Source of the DNA: Gammaproteobacteria bacterium
GTDB taxonomy: Bacteria > Pseudomonadota > Gammaproteobacteria > Steroidobacterales > Steroidobacteraceae
Direction: 5' to 3'
DNA: 64,000 bases
NCBI GenBank assembly: GCA_016874175.1
Contig: VGUP01000001.1
Location: 1-64,000 of the forward strand
Part shown: positions 51,331 to 58,058 of the stretch, in pieces
How positions within the stretch are numbered: the stretch's first letter is position 1
Layout of the letters: every line of letters begins with the position of its first letter
Translations under genes and position numbers: made by a program
The notes under the pieces: model-generated
What the model saw: the letters and a program-made list of their open reading frames with translations, nothing else
Databases searched by the model: none
Told to the model about the DNA's origin: nothing

Positions 51331-52010
51331 ATCAGTCTCGTCCGGCGTGGATTGCGCCGTCGATCCTTGCCGCCGACTTCGCGCGCCTCGGCGCCGAGGT
51401 CGATGCCGTACTCGCTGCAGGCACCGATCTCATTCACTTCGATGTGATGGACAACCATTACGTCCCCAACCTCACCGTGGGTCCGCTCGTTTGCGCAGCG
51501 CTGCGCAAATACGGCGTGACCGCACCGATCGACGTGCACTTGATGGTGCGGCCGGTTGATCGACTGGTGACCGACTTTGCCAAGGCGGGTGCGACCTGGA
51601 TCACTTTCCATCCCGAGGCCAGCGAGCATGTTGATCGCACCATCGCGTTGATTCGCGAGCACGGCTGTCGGCCAGGACTCGTACTCAATCCGGCAACGCC
51701 GCTCGGCTGGCTCGATCACACCCTCGATCAGCTCGACATGGTGCTGTTGATGTCGGTGAATCCGGGTTTTGGCGGACAGCAATTCATTCCGAGCGCGCTC
51801 GACAAATTGCGCGCGGTACGCGAACGCATCGCAGCATCTGGGCGCGACATACGGCTCGAGATCGACGGCGGGATCAAGGTCGACAACATCGGCGCCGCTG
51901 CCGCAGCGGGCGCTGATACTTTTGTCGCCGGGTCGGCAATCTTTGGTAGTGCCGACTATGCGGCGACGGTACGAGCCATGCGCGGCGCCATCGCCGCGGC
52001 TGCAGGCTGA
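51327..52010 (+). CDS. rpe: Ribulose-phosphate 3-epimerase
   Basis: Rpe interconverts ribulose-5-P and xylulose-5-P. The 227 residues start at TTG 51327, overlapping the djlA stop, with AGGGAGA 6 nt upstream supporting this unusual codon. The TIM-barrel motifs [46 protein letters not shown] and [13 protein letters not shown] are all present. The 3' end overlaps remains of the convergent crp-like gene. Confidence 0.96.
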   Translation: MNQSRPAWIAPSILAADFARLGAEVDAVLAAGTDLIHFDVMDNHYVPNLTVGPLVCAALRKYGVTAPIDVHLMVRPVDRLVTDFAKAGATWITFHPEASEHVDRTIALIREHGCRPGLVLNPATPLGWLDHTLDQLDMVLLMSVNPGFGGQQFIPSALDKLRAVRERIAASGRDIRLEIDGGIKVDNIGAAAAAGADTFVAGSAIFGSADYAATVRAMRGAIAAAAG

Positions 52011-52679
52011 GCGACGGCGGTCGTTCCGAGCAAACGCGCTGGTCGTAGACCGAGCATCACGATCGTCTTGCCGCGCGCGCAGCGTGCCCTGCTCTTCGAG
52101 CGTGCGCAGCACGCGGCCCGCCATCTCGCGCGAGCAGCCGACGAGGCGGGCGAGTTCCTGACGCGACACGCGAATCTGCATGCCTTCCGGATGCGTGAGT
52201 GCGTCGGGCTGTTCGTAAAGCTCGCCGAGTGCCTGCAGGATGCGACCGCTGAGATCGATGAAGGCCAGATCGCGCAGTTTGCGCGTGGCCCGTTCGAGCC
52301 GTGCGGCGAGCTGCGCTGCGAGTTCGAGCGCAAGCACCGGATCGGATGCCGCGACTTGCCGGAAGCGCGAATAGGCCATCTCGGCGATTTCGCTGCGGCC
52401 ACGAGCGCGCACGTAGGCGCCGCGATCCGGGGTGGAATCGAGCAGGCCCATCTCACCAAAGAATTCACCCTTGCCAAGGTAGGCGAGAACCAGTCCCTTG
52501 CCATGCTCGTCTTCGATCAGCACTTCGACTGAGCCGGCGATCACGTAAAAAAGCGCATCCGGCCCCTCACCCTAACGAATGAGCAGCGTACGCGACGGCA
52601 CCACGCGTCGCGGGCATTGCTCGAGAAAGCGCTGCATCGGCGTTACCGCGGTGCGTGGCTTCGTACTGAGGTTGTTCAT
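51956..52679 (-). pseudogene. Crp/Clp-family regulator with a nonsense codon and a frameshift
   Basis: From ATG 52679 (MNNLSTKPRTAVTPMQRFLEQCPRRVV) the frame reaches TAG at 52572-52574 (codon 36), where Gln is expected in LLIR-x-GEGPDALFYVIAGSVEVL. The same frame then runs through the cyclic-nucleotide domain (LAYLGKGEFFGEMGLLDSTPDRGAYVRARG) and the helix-turn-helix VSRQELARLVGCSREMAGRVLRTLEEQGTLRAR. Near 52068-52082 it loses phase: the expected GKTIVMLG continues in another frame, as after a 1-nt loss in a CG repeat. SREMAGRVL matches Xanthomonas Clp. The cAMP-contact Ser after Arg is Gly here. Two lesions mean pseudogene or sequencing error. The gene follows coq7. Confidence 0.8.
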
Positions 52680-52700
52680 GGGGCGTGCGCCTCGCGTCAA

Positions 52701-53351
52701 TCAGAGCCAGTAGCTCGTGGTGGTCATGACACGCGCGGTTGCGCGCATCGCAGATTGCACGGGAGGGGGAAGCTCGGCACCGCCAGCCGCACGAGCGGCC
52801 ACACCATGCGCCATCTCGTCGGCACGCATCTGTTCGAGTACGGCACGACTGCGGGTGTCGCCCGCCGGCAGCTTCTCGAGGTGGGAGTCGATATGCCCTT
52901 CCACCTGGCGCTCGGTTTCGCTGACGAAGCCGAGACTGATCGCATCGCCGGCCGCGGCCGCAGCCGCGCCGATGGCGAACGACCCTGCATACCAGAGCGG
53001 GCCGAGCACACTCGGTCGCGAACCGAGTTCGCGCAGGCGCTGGTCACACCATGCCAAGTGGTCAGCTTCTTCGCGAGCGGCCCGCAACAGCATGTCGCGA
53101 ACCTCTGGTCGCCGTGCGAAGACCGCCTGGCCGTGATACAGGGCCTGGGCGGCGACTTCGCCGGCGTGGTTGACGCGCATGAGGCTGGCCGACTTGCGCC
53201 GTTCCGCTGCGGAAAGCGTGGCTTCGTTCGCGCCCGGGACGCCGGCGGCGGGCCTGGGGACAGGCCGCGCTGCCGTCGGGGTCACAAACACGGCCCGGAG
53301 GGCGCGGTCCACGCTGACGAGCAGGTTGTCGATGGGGCTATCGGTACTCAT
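52701..53351 (-). CDS. coq7: Demethoxyubiquinone hydroxylase (Coq7)
   Basis: Coq7 is a di-iron enzyme that hydroxylates C6 of demethoxyubiquinone, replacing UbiF in many bacteria. I start at ATG 53351 ([22 protein letters not shown]); 216 residues, the usual bacterial length. The ligands are seen in [44 protein letters not shown] and [11 protein letters not shown]. The longer ORF-track start crosses the divergent rplM promoter region. Confidence 0.95.
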   Translation of the reverse strand: MSTDSPIDNLLVSVDRALRAVFVTPTAARPVPRPAAGVPGANEATLSAAERRKSASLMRVNHAGEVAAQALYHGQAVFARRPEVRDMLLRAAREEADHLAWCDQRLRELGSRPSVLGPLWYAGSFAIGAAAAAAGDAISLGFVSETERQVEGHIDSHLEKLPAGDTRSRAVLEQMRADEMAHGVAARAAGGAELPPPVQSAMRATARVMTTTSYWL

Positions 53352-53466
53352 GGCACATATTAATACGGCCGCCGGCGGTACAACTTGAGGCTCTGCTTCG
53401 GTTTTTTCACCCCGGCAGCGGGCACCGCCGCCAGAGGGCAGCCGGGGTATCGGCAGCAAGCAGGTT

Positions 53467-53495
53467 TTGCAAAGGCGGGGCGCCTTCAGTACACT
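53467..53495 (+). promoter_or_regulatory. Promoter of rplM-rpsI
   Basis: TTGCAA (53467-53472), 17 nt and TACACT (53490-53495), then a CTCGCGCCC discriminator. Predicted start is near 53502 with a leader of about 65 nt. It is the same promoter formula as upstream of rplC. Confidence 0.7.
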
Positions 53496-53566
53496 CTCGC
53501 GCCCTTTTCGGGACTCGTGGCACCCCCCTCGGTTCGGGTGGCGGGGCCGCGGACGGAGACCTCTAG

Positions 53567-53995
53567 ATGAGCACTGTTTTTGCGAAGCCCGCGACGGTTC
53601 GCGGCGAGTGGTATCTCGTTGACGCCAAGGGCAAAACCCTGGGCCGTCTGGCGTCGGAAATTGCGCTGCGCCTCAAAGGCAAGCACAAGGCCGACTACAG
53701 CCCGCATGTCGACATGGGCGATCACATCGTGGTCGTCAATGCCGAGCAGGTGCGCGTGACCGGCGCCAAGATGACCGACAAGATCTACTACCACCACACC
53801 GGCGCCATCGGTGGCATCAAGTCGATCGCCCTCGGCAAGCTGCTCAAAGAACATCCCGAGCGCGTGATCCAGATCGCCGTCAAGGGCATGCTGCCCAAGA
53901 CCGTCCTCGGCCGTCGCATGTATCGCAAGTTGCATGTGTTTGCGGGCGACAAGCATCCGCACTCGGCGCAACAGCCGAAGCCCCTCACCATTTAA
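53567..53995 (+). CDS. rplM: 50S ribosomal protein L13
   Basis: L13 is an early large-subunit assembly protein. The 142 residues equal E. coli length, with [32 protein letters not shown] and [31 protein letters not shown]. It is followed 12 nt later by rpsI. Confidence 0.97.
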   Translation: MSTVFAKPATVRGEWYLVDAKGKTLGRLASEIALRLKGKHKADYSPHVDMGDHIVVVNAEQVRVTGAKMTDKIYYHHTGAIGGIKSIALGKLLKEHPERVIQIAVKGMLPKTVLGRRMYRKLHVFAGDKHPHSAQQPKPLTI

Positions 53996-54007
53996 CGGAA
54001 ACTTCAG

Positions 54008-54397
54008 ATGCCTTCCACGAATTACGGCACTGGCCGGCGCAAGACCTCCACTGCGCGCGTATACCTCAAGCCGGGCAACGGCAAGATCACCATCAACTCG
54101 CGGACCATCGAGAATTTCTTCGGTCGCGAGACGGGTCGCATGATCGTTCGGCAGCCGCTCGAACTGACGCAGACCATCGGCCGCTTCGATGTGGACGTGA
54201 CGGTCGAGGGTGGTGGTATTACCGGTCAGGCCGGCGCCATCCGCCACGGCATCACCCGCGCGTTGATCGAATACGATGAGACCCTGCGGCAGCCGCTGCG
54301 GGGCGCCGGTTTCGTGACCCGCGACGCCCGCGAAGTCGAGCGCAAGAAAGTCGGCCGCCGCAAGGCGCGACGTGGTCCGCAGTACTCCAAGCGCTGA
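54008..54397 (+). CDS. rpsI: 30S ribosomal protein S9
   Basis: S9 reaches P-site tRNA with its C-terminal tail. The 129 residues have [44 protein letters not shown] and the terminal [13 protein letters not shown]. It pairs with rplM in the standard operon. Confidence 0.97.
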   Translation: MPSTNYGTGRRKTSTARVYLKPGNGKITINSRTIENFFGRETGRMIVRQPLELTQTIGRFDVDVTVEGGGITGQAGAIRHGITRALIEYDETLRQPLRGAGFVTRDAREVERKKVGRRKARRGPQYSKR

Positions 54398-54435
54398 CAT
54401 CATTCTTGGCGGACTGCCGTCTCGGCCACCGGTTT

Positions 54436-54509
54436 TGGGGGATCGTCTAGCGGTAGGACAACGGACTCTGACTCCGTTTACCTAGGTTCGAATCCTAGTC
54501 CCCCAGCCA
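54436..54509 (+). tRNA. tRNA-Gln (anticodon CUG)
   Basis: The acceptor strand TGGGGGA (54436) pairs with TCCCCCA (54499-54505), then discriminator G and encoded CCA. The anticodon stem ACGGA/TCCGT encloses the loop CTCTGAC, giving anticodon CTG. The T-arm GGTTCGAATCC is canonical. It lies 38 nt after rpsI, and a terminator follows directly. Confidence 0.95.
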
Positions 54510-54516
54510 AAACGAA

Positions 54517-54541
54517 GGCCCGCAGCAATGCGGGCCTTTTT
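54517..54541 (+). terminator. Intrinsic terminator after tRNA-Gln
   Basis: GGCCCGCA (54517-54524), loop GCAA and TGCGGGCC (54529-54536), followed by five T residues. It ends the tRNA transcript and possibly rplM-rpsI read-through. Confidence 0.9.
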
Positions 54542-54567
54542 GTTTTCGTCGCCGAATTGACCGCGGC

Positions 54568-55233
54568 CTAGACGCCCAACTTGCGTACCGTGCCCGCGGC
54601 ACCACCGACGATCACGACATCGGCCGTTCGCTGGGCGAACAGCCCGACCGTGACGACACCCGCGATATTGTTGATCGTGTTCTCTAGCGCTGGCGGATCG
54701 AGGATGCGCAGTCCGTGTACATCGAGAATCTGATTGCCGTTGTCGGTGAGTACGTTCTCGCGCCAGACGGGTTGTCCGCCGATTTTGATCAGTTGTCGCG
54801 CGACGTAGGAGCGCGCCATCGGAATGACTTCGACTGGCAGCGGGAAGCGCCCGAGCACATCGACCACTTTTGACTCATCGAGGATGCACACGAAGCGACG
54901 TGATGCGACTGCGATAATTTTTTCGCGGGTCAGCGCTGCCCCGCCGCCCTTGATCAGTCGGCGATGGGCGTCGGTCTCATCGGCACCATCGACGTAAAGC
55001 TGCAGGTCGCCGGTGCGATTGAGATCGAGCACCTCGATCCCGGCGGCGCGCAGCCGCGCGCTCGATGCCTCGGAACTCGACACGGCGCCGCGCAGACGAT
55101 TGCGACGCGCGGCGAGTTCATCGATGAAATGATTGACGGTCGAGCCGGTGCCGACACCGATCACCATATCGTCTTCAAGGTAAGAGAGTGCGGCACGCGC
55201 TGCGGCAAGCTTGCTATTCATCGCCTCGTTCAT
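54568..55233 (-). CDS. rpiA: Ribose-5-phosphate isomerase A
   Basis: RpiA interconverts ribose-5-P and ribulose-5-P. The 221 residues (E. coli 219) show [36 protein letters not shown] and [16 protein letters not shown], all active-site signatures. GGAG lies about 8 nt upstream of the ATG. It is downstream of the microprotein gene on the same strand. Confidence 0.96.
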   Translation of the reverse strand: MNEAMNSKLAAARAALSYLEDDMVIGVGTGSTVNHFIDELAARRNRLRGAVSSSEASSARLRAAGIEVLDLNRTGDLQLYVDGADETDAHRRLIKGGGAALTREKIIAVASRRFVCILDESKVVDVLGRFPLPVEVIPMARSYVARQLIKIGGQPVWRENVLTDNGNQILDVHGLRILDPPALENTINNIAGVVTVGLFAQRTADVVIVGGAAGTVRKLGV

Positions 55234-55275
55234 CGCGTTTTCTCCGGGAAAAACAGAATATTTGGCGGCCTAAAC

Positions 55276-55303
55276 GAAGATGCCCGCTTGCGCGGGCATC
55301 TTC
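55276..55303. terminator. 12-bp hairpin between the microprotein gene and rpiA
   Basis: GAAGATGCCCGC (55276-55287) and GCGGGCATCTTC (55292-55303) form a perfect stem with loop TTGC. On the minus strand it is followed by only three T residues, so it is at best a weak terminator. It is the third of three hairpins after the microprotein stop; the others are 55319-55348 (9-bp stem) and 55351-55365 (6-bp stem). Confidence 0.55.
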
Positions 55304-55365
55304 TTGCGTTTCAGAAGACGGCGGGTGTGACTTGCATCTCACCCGCCGAAGATTCCTGCGGAATC

Positions 55366-55416
55366 CTACTTCTTCTTAGCGGCTTTCTTATGCGCCTTCT
55401 TTTTGGCCTTAGCCAT
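55366..55416 (-). CDS. 16-residue lysine-rich microprotein, candidate
   Basis: The ORF ATG 55416 to TAG 55366 encodes MAKAKKKAHKKAAKKK (10 Lys, 4 Ala, 1 His after Met). It is too short for the ORF track. Support is strong for its size: GGAG sits exactly 7 nt before the ATG, a good sigma-70 promoter (TTGTTT-N16-TATACT) gives a 28-nt leader, and three hairpins follow the stop. It lies in a gap of 294 nt between an EVE gene and rpiA, same strand. The charge suggests nucleic-acid or ribosome binding, which is inference. Confidence 0.65.
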   Translation of the reverse strand: MAKAKKKAHKKAAKKK

Positions 55417-55450
55417 GATATGTCTCCAGTTACGGGTTAGTCCGAGGGTG

Positions 55451-55478
55451 AGTATATACACGCGTTTGCAAAAAACAA
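55451..55478 (-). promoter_or_regulatory. Promoter of the lysine-rich microprotein gene
   Basis: On the minus strand TTGTTT (55478-55473), a 16-nt spacer and TATACT (55456-55451); the alternative pair TTGCTT/TATATA with 18 nt overlaps it. Predicted start is near 55444. Confidence 0.65.
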
Positions 55479-55527
55479 GCAATAGGGTCCTCCGCTATCG
55501 CTCGAGTTGTGCATCCGGCGGTCCGCA

Positions 55528-55995
55528 TCAGTTCGCAAGCGACATGATGAAACGCCACTCCGCTGCACTCACCGGCGTGATCGATAGACGATTGCCGCGC
55601 TTCAAGATCAATAATTCACGAAGTTTTCCGGCCGCATGTTTGCGCAACTCGTCGAGCGAAATAACATAGGAAAAACGCTGCTCGAGACGCACATCGACCA
55701 TGTACCAGCGCGGTGCGGCAGCGGTGTGCGCAGGATCATGATGCGGATGTCGATGGTCGAGTGCGGTCGAGTCTGGGTAGCCGGCACGTACGACTTTCAT
55801 CACGCCGACGATGCCGGGTACCTCGCAACTCGAGTGATACATGAAGGCCAGATCGCCGACCGCGAACTGGTCACGCAGCATGTTACGTACCTGGAAATTG
55901 CGGACGCCGTCCCAGCAGGTGCCGCGTTTTGCGGCCTTGGCCAGATCGTCGATGCTGAACGTTCCGGGTTCGGTTTTCATCAGCCAATGATTCAT
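55528..55995 (-). CDS. EVE-domain protein
   Basis: EVE domains bind modified bases in DNA or RNA and resemble YTH/PUA folds. The 155 residues begin MNHWLMKTEPGTFSIDDLAK and include WDGVRNFQVRNMLRDQFAVGDLAFMYHSSCEVPGIVGVMKVV and the C-terminal LLILKRGNRLSITPVSAAEWRFIM, all typical. It overlaps the end of fau by 4 nt, a common arrangement in proteobacteria. Confidence 0.93.
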   Translation of the reverse strand: MNHWLMKTEPGTFSIDDLAKAAKRGTCWDGVRNFQVRNMLRDQFAVGDLAFMYHSSCEVPGIVGVMKVVRAGYPDSTALDHRHPHHDPAHTAAAPRWYMVDVRLEQRFSYVISLDELRKHAAGKLRELLILKRGNRLSITPVSAAEWRFIMSLAN

Positions 55996-56582
55996 GCGCT
56001 TTCTCCGCGGAAAAAACTAATGCCGCGTTCGGTGACGATGGCATCGAGGGGAACATCGGTGGGCAGCGTTTCGATGGTGCTTGTTTGCTGGCAGGAATGC
56101 GCAATACCGATCAATAGCGGCCCGCGCCAATGTCGGCGCCGCCGCCGAAAGGCCAGCGCGCGATCGTAGAAACCTGTGCCCATTCCCAGTCGATTGCCGC
56201 GGCGATCAAAACCGACTAGCGGTACGAAAATGATCTGCATCGCGGCGGCGGCTTTGCGGACTGCACCGCCGAATTCCACGATGCCCAGCCGATTGCGCAG
56301 CAGATTTGCGCCGGGTGGCGTGAAACTCAGCCGTCGTTGGCGCAGGCTCTCGATCCGCGGAAAAAAAAGGTCGCAACCCCGGCGGTACGCAAGTTCTATC
56401 AGCGGCGCCGTGTCGATTTCTTCGGGCATGGACATGAAGATCGCCACGCGACGCTCGGGCGCGAGCCAGTGCGTGCCGGCGATCCAGCGGGCGATTTGTC
56501 GCGAGCTGCGCGCGCGCTCTGCAGGGCTGAGTCCTGCGCGCGCCGCGCGCAGGGCCTTGCGCAGTATTCGGCGGTCGGACAC
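55992..56582 (-). CDS. fau: 5-formyltetrahydrofolate cyclo-ligase
   Basis: This enzyme converts 5-formyl-THF to 5,10-methenyl-THF. I chose GTG 56582 (VSDRRILRKALRAARAGLSP) because GGAG lies 7 nt upstream and the ORF-track start runs into 6S RNA. The 196 residues show FVPLVGFDRRGNRLGMGTGFYDRAL, the family motif. It lies downstream of 6S RNA, as in E. coli (zapA-ssrS-fau). Confidence 0.93.
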   Translation of the reverse strand: MSDRRILRKALRAARAGLSPAERARSSRQIARWIAGTHWLAPERRVAIFMSMPEEIDTAPLIELAYRRGCDLFFPRIESLRQRRLSFTPPGANLLRNRLGIVEFGGAVRKAAAAMQIIFVPLVGFDRRGNRLGMGTGFYDRALAFRRRRRHWRGPLLIGIAHSCQQTSTIETLPTDVPLDAIVTERGISFFRGESA

Positions 56583-56614
56583 GAAGACTCCGCGCGAAGG
56601 AATAATAGACGTCA

Positions 56615-56800
56615 CCCGCCTGTGCCGGTGTGAACCGTTGCTCTCGACACAGAGCAACAAGTGGGGCGGACTACGTCAGGTAAGGCTTTCCGCTCGAAGG
56701 CGGACTTGCACAGTGCTGACAGCAAGCCCTGATGCCCCGGGGCGTTCCAACTTAGGGTCGAGAGGTAACCCGATCCACTATCGAACACCGCAGGCGACGC
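56615..56800 (-). ncRNA. ssrS: 6S RNA
   Basis: 6S RNA mimics an open promoter and sequesters sigma-70 RNA polymerase. The minus-strand sequence has a closing stem between the 5' CCTGCGGTGT and the 3' ACACCGGCACAGG. The interior resembles the 6S bulge (GGGTTACC..., GCCTTACCTGACG). The about 186-nt span sits exactly between zapA and fau, the conserved locus. A TAGAGT hexamer (56812-56807) fits as its -10. Ends are estimated to a few nt. Confidence 0.85.
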
Positions 56801-56838
56801 CACGTCACTCTACACCACGCAAGCGCTCAGGAACATGC

Positions 56839-56858
56839 GCTAACGCGTTTGCGTTAGC
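56839..56858. repeat. Hairpin between zapA and 6S RNA
   Basis: GCTAACGC and GCGTTAGC form a perfect 8-bp stem around GTTT, 17 nt after the zapA stop on the minus strand. It may end zapA transcription or separate it from 6S RNA; no U-tract is present. Confidence 0.45.
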
Positions 56859-56874
56859 CAACGCGTCAGCGGTG

Positions 56875-57198
56875 TCAGAGATCGAGCTGTTGCCCGCGCT
56901 GCAAGGCGCCGTCGATGCGTTCGCGCAACGCGCGCACGCGGTTACCTTGTTCGGTTTCGCTGCGCCGATCTTTGTCCTGCAACTTGAGCAGTTCATGGGC
57001 CAGATTGAGCGCGGCCATGACCGCCACCCGATCGAGACCGACAACTTTGCCGCTGTCGCGGATTTCGCGCATCTTGCCGTTGAGGAACTCGGCGGCGTCG
57101 AGCAGCGCCGAGCGTTCCTCGTGCGGGCAGGCCACCATGTATTCCTTCTCGAGGATGCGGATGCTGACCCGCGCGGCATCGCGATCGCTGGCATTCAC
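56875..57198 (-). CDS. zapA: Cell division protein ZapA
   Basis: ZapA bundles FtsZ filaments at the Z ring. The 107 residues begin with VSIRILEKEYMVACPHEERSALLDAAEFLNGKMREIR and end in a coiled coil, matching the E. coli protein (109). It overlaps the zapB-like gene by 4 nt. Confidence 0.93.
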   Translation of the reverse strand: MNASDRDAARVSIRILEKEYMVACPHEERSALLDAAEFLNGKMREIRDSGKVVGLDRVAVMAALNLAHELLKLQDKDRRSETEQGNRVRALRERIDGALQRGQQLDL

Positions 57199-57431
57199 GT
57201 GCCGTGCTCCAAAGTTTTGAGACGACCGATCATGGCCTCGACGCGGGTACGGACCTGCTCATTGCGTTGCAGCAGCGTGGCGCGTTCGGTGGACAGGCTA
57301 TCTTGCCGCTGACGCAAGGCGCGATTTTCCTCGCGCAGGGCGCCGAGCACCCCGAGCAATTCGTCAACCTGTTTCTCGAGACGGCGGATTTCCGCGTCGA
57401 GTCCGTTACGCTCGCTGGCCTTGTCGCTCAT
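57195..57431 (-). CDS. ZapB-like coiled-coil protein (TIGR02449 type)
   Basis: The 78 residues (ATG 57431, MSDKASERNGLDAEIRRLEKQVDELLGVL) are almost one continuous coiled coil with heptad leucines, as in TIGR02449 proteins found beside zapA in many gammaproteobacteria. A role in division with ZapA is inferred from the coupling and the ZapB-like nature. The ORF-track extension to 57734 overlaps ygfB antisense and is rejected. A consensus TATAAT ends 7 nt before the ATG. Confidence 0.85.
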   Translation of the reverse strand: MSDKASERNGLDAEIRRLEKQVDELLGVLGALREENRALRQRQDSLSTERATLLQRNEQVRTRVEAMIGRLKTLEHGT

Positions 57432-57438
57432 GGCGAAA

Positions 57439-57466
57439 ATTATAGGCTGTGGCACACGCCGATCAA
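57439..57466 (-). promoter_or_regulatory. Promoter of zapB-zapA, implying a leaderless mRNA
   Basis: TTGATC (57466-57461), 16 nt and the consensus TATAAT (57444-57439), with only 7 nt before the ATG at 57431. Transcription should start on or next to the start codon. Confidence 0.7.
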
Positions 57467-57487
57467 TGCGAATCGGGGGGTCTTTGG

Positions 57488-57493
57488 CATAAT
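57488..57493 (+). promoter_or_regulatory. -10 box of ygfB, implying a leaderless start
   Basis: CATAAT ends 6 nt before the ygfB ATG at 57500. No Shine-Dalgarno lies between, and the -35 is poor. It faces the zapB promoter across about 50 nt. Confidence 0.4.
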
Positions 57494-57499
57494 CAGCCC

Positions 57500-58057
57500 A
57501 TGTCAGCCCCCGACTATCGTGATATCGAAAGCCACCTATCGAGCTCGCGGGCCCTGACCGACCTGCCCGAAGCCCACGGAACGCTGGCCGGGGCGCTGTG
57601 CTCGGGTGAGCAATTGAACGTGCAGGACTGGTTGCGCGAGATCTTCCCCGAAGGTCGGGCGGGCGATGCCGAGGCCGCGCTGCATGCGGTATTCGAATGG
57701 ACCCGGCATGTGCTGCGCGCCGGTCAACTCGCATTTCAATTGCTGTTGCCGGGTGACGAGACGCCGGTCGCCGAGCGCGCCGTGGCGCTTGGGCAGTGGT
57801 GCCAGGGCTTTCTCTACGGACTCGGTTCCAACCCCATCCCCGAGATCGAAGATTTGCCGGCTGATATCGGCGAGATCGTCCGCGACCTCACGGCCATGAC
57901 GCGGATTGACGTCGACGAGAAGGAGTCGCTCGAGGATAACGAGCAGGCCTACGCCGAACTGATCGAGTTCGTGCGGGTGGGCGTGCAGTTGCTGCACGAC
58001 GAACTGGCGCCGTTCCGCACGACGGCAGCCGATGACAACCCGGTCTCGCTGCACTGA
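57500..58057 (+). CDS. ygfB: UPF0149 family protein YgfB
   Basis: YgfB homologues affect transcription and beta-lactam tolerance in Pseudomonas. The E. coli protein precedes pepP, as here. I start at ATG 57500 (MSAPDYRDIESHLSSSRALTDLPEAHGTLAGALC). The 185 residues show the all-helical UPF0149 features AHGTLAGALCSGE, ALGQWCQGFLYGLG and EDNEQAYAELIEFVRVGVQLLHDEL. Confidence 0.92.
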   Translation: MSAPDYRDIESHLSSSRALTDLPEAHGTLAGALCSGEQLNVQDWLREIFPEGRAGDAEAALHAVFEWTRHVLRAGQLAFQLLLPGDETPVAERAVALGQWCQGFLYGLGSNPIPEIEDLPADIGEIVRDLTAMTRIDVDEKESLEDNEQAYAELIEFVRVGVQLLHDELAPFRTTAADDNPVSLH

Positions 58058-58058
58058 C

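Noticed and set aside
51207-52544. 445-codon minus-strand frame starting in the crp-like gene and continuing through rpe
   Set aside because: Only the first third is Crp-like. After the phase loss near 52075 it is antisense to rpe and is nonsense, so it was treated as part of a broken gene.
27572-52679. Idea that TAG is recoded as a sense codon, since two genes are interrupted only by TAG
   Set aside because: TAG is the normal stop of rpsN, htrA, tldD, ubiI, the GNAT gene and the HEXXH gene here, and the crp-like gene also has a frameshift. Isolated mutations or errors are simpler.
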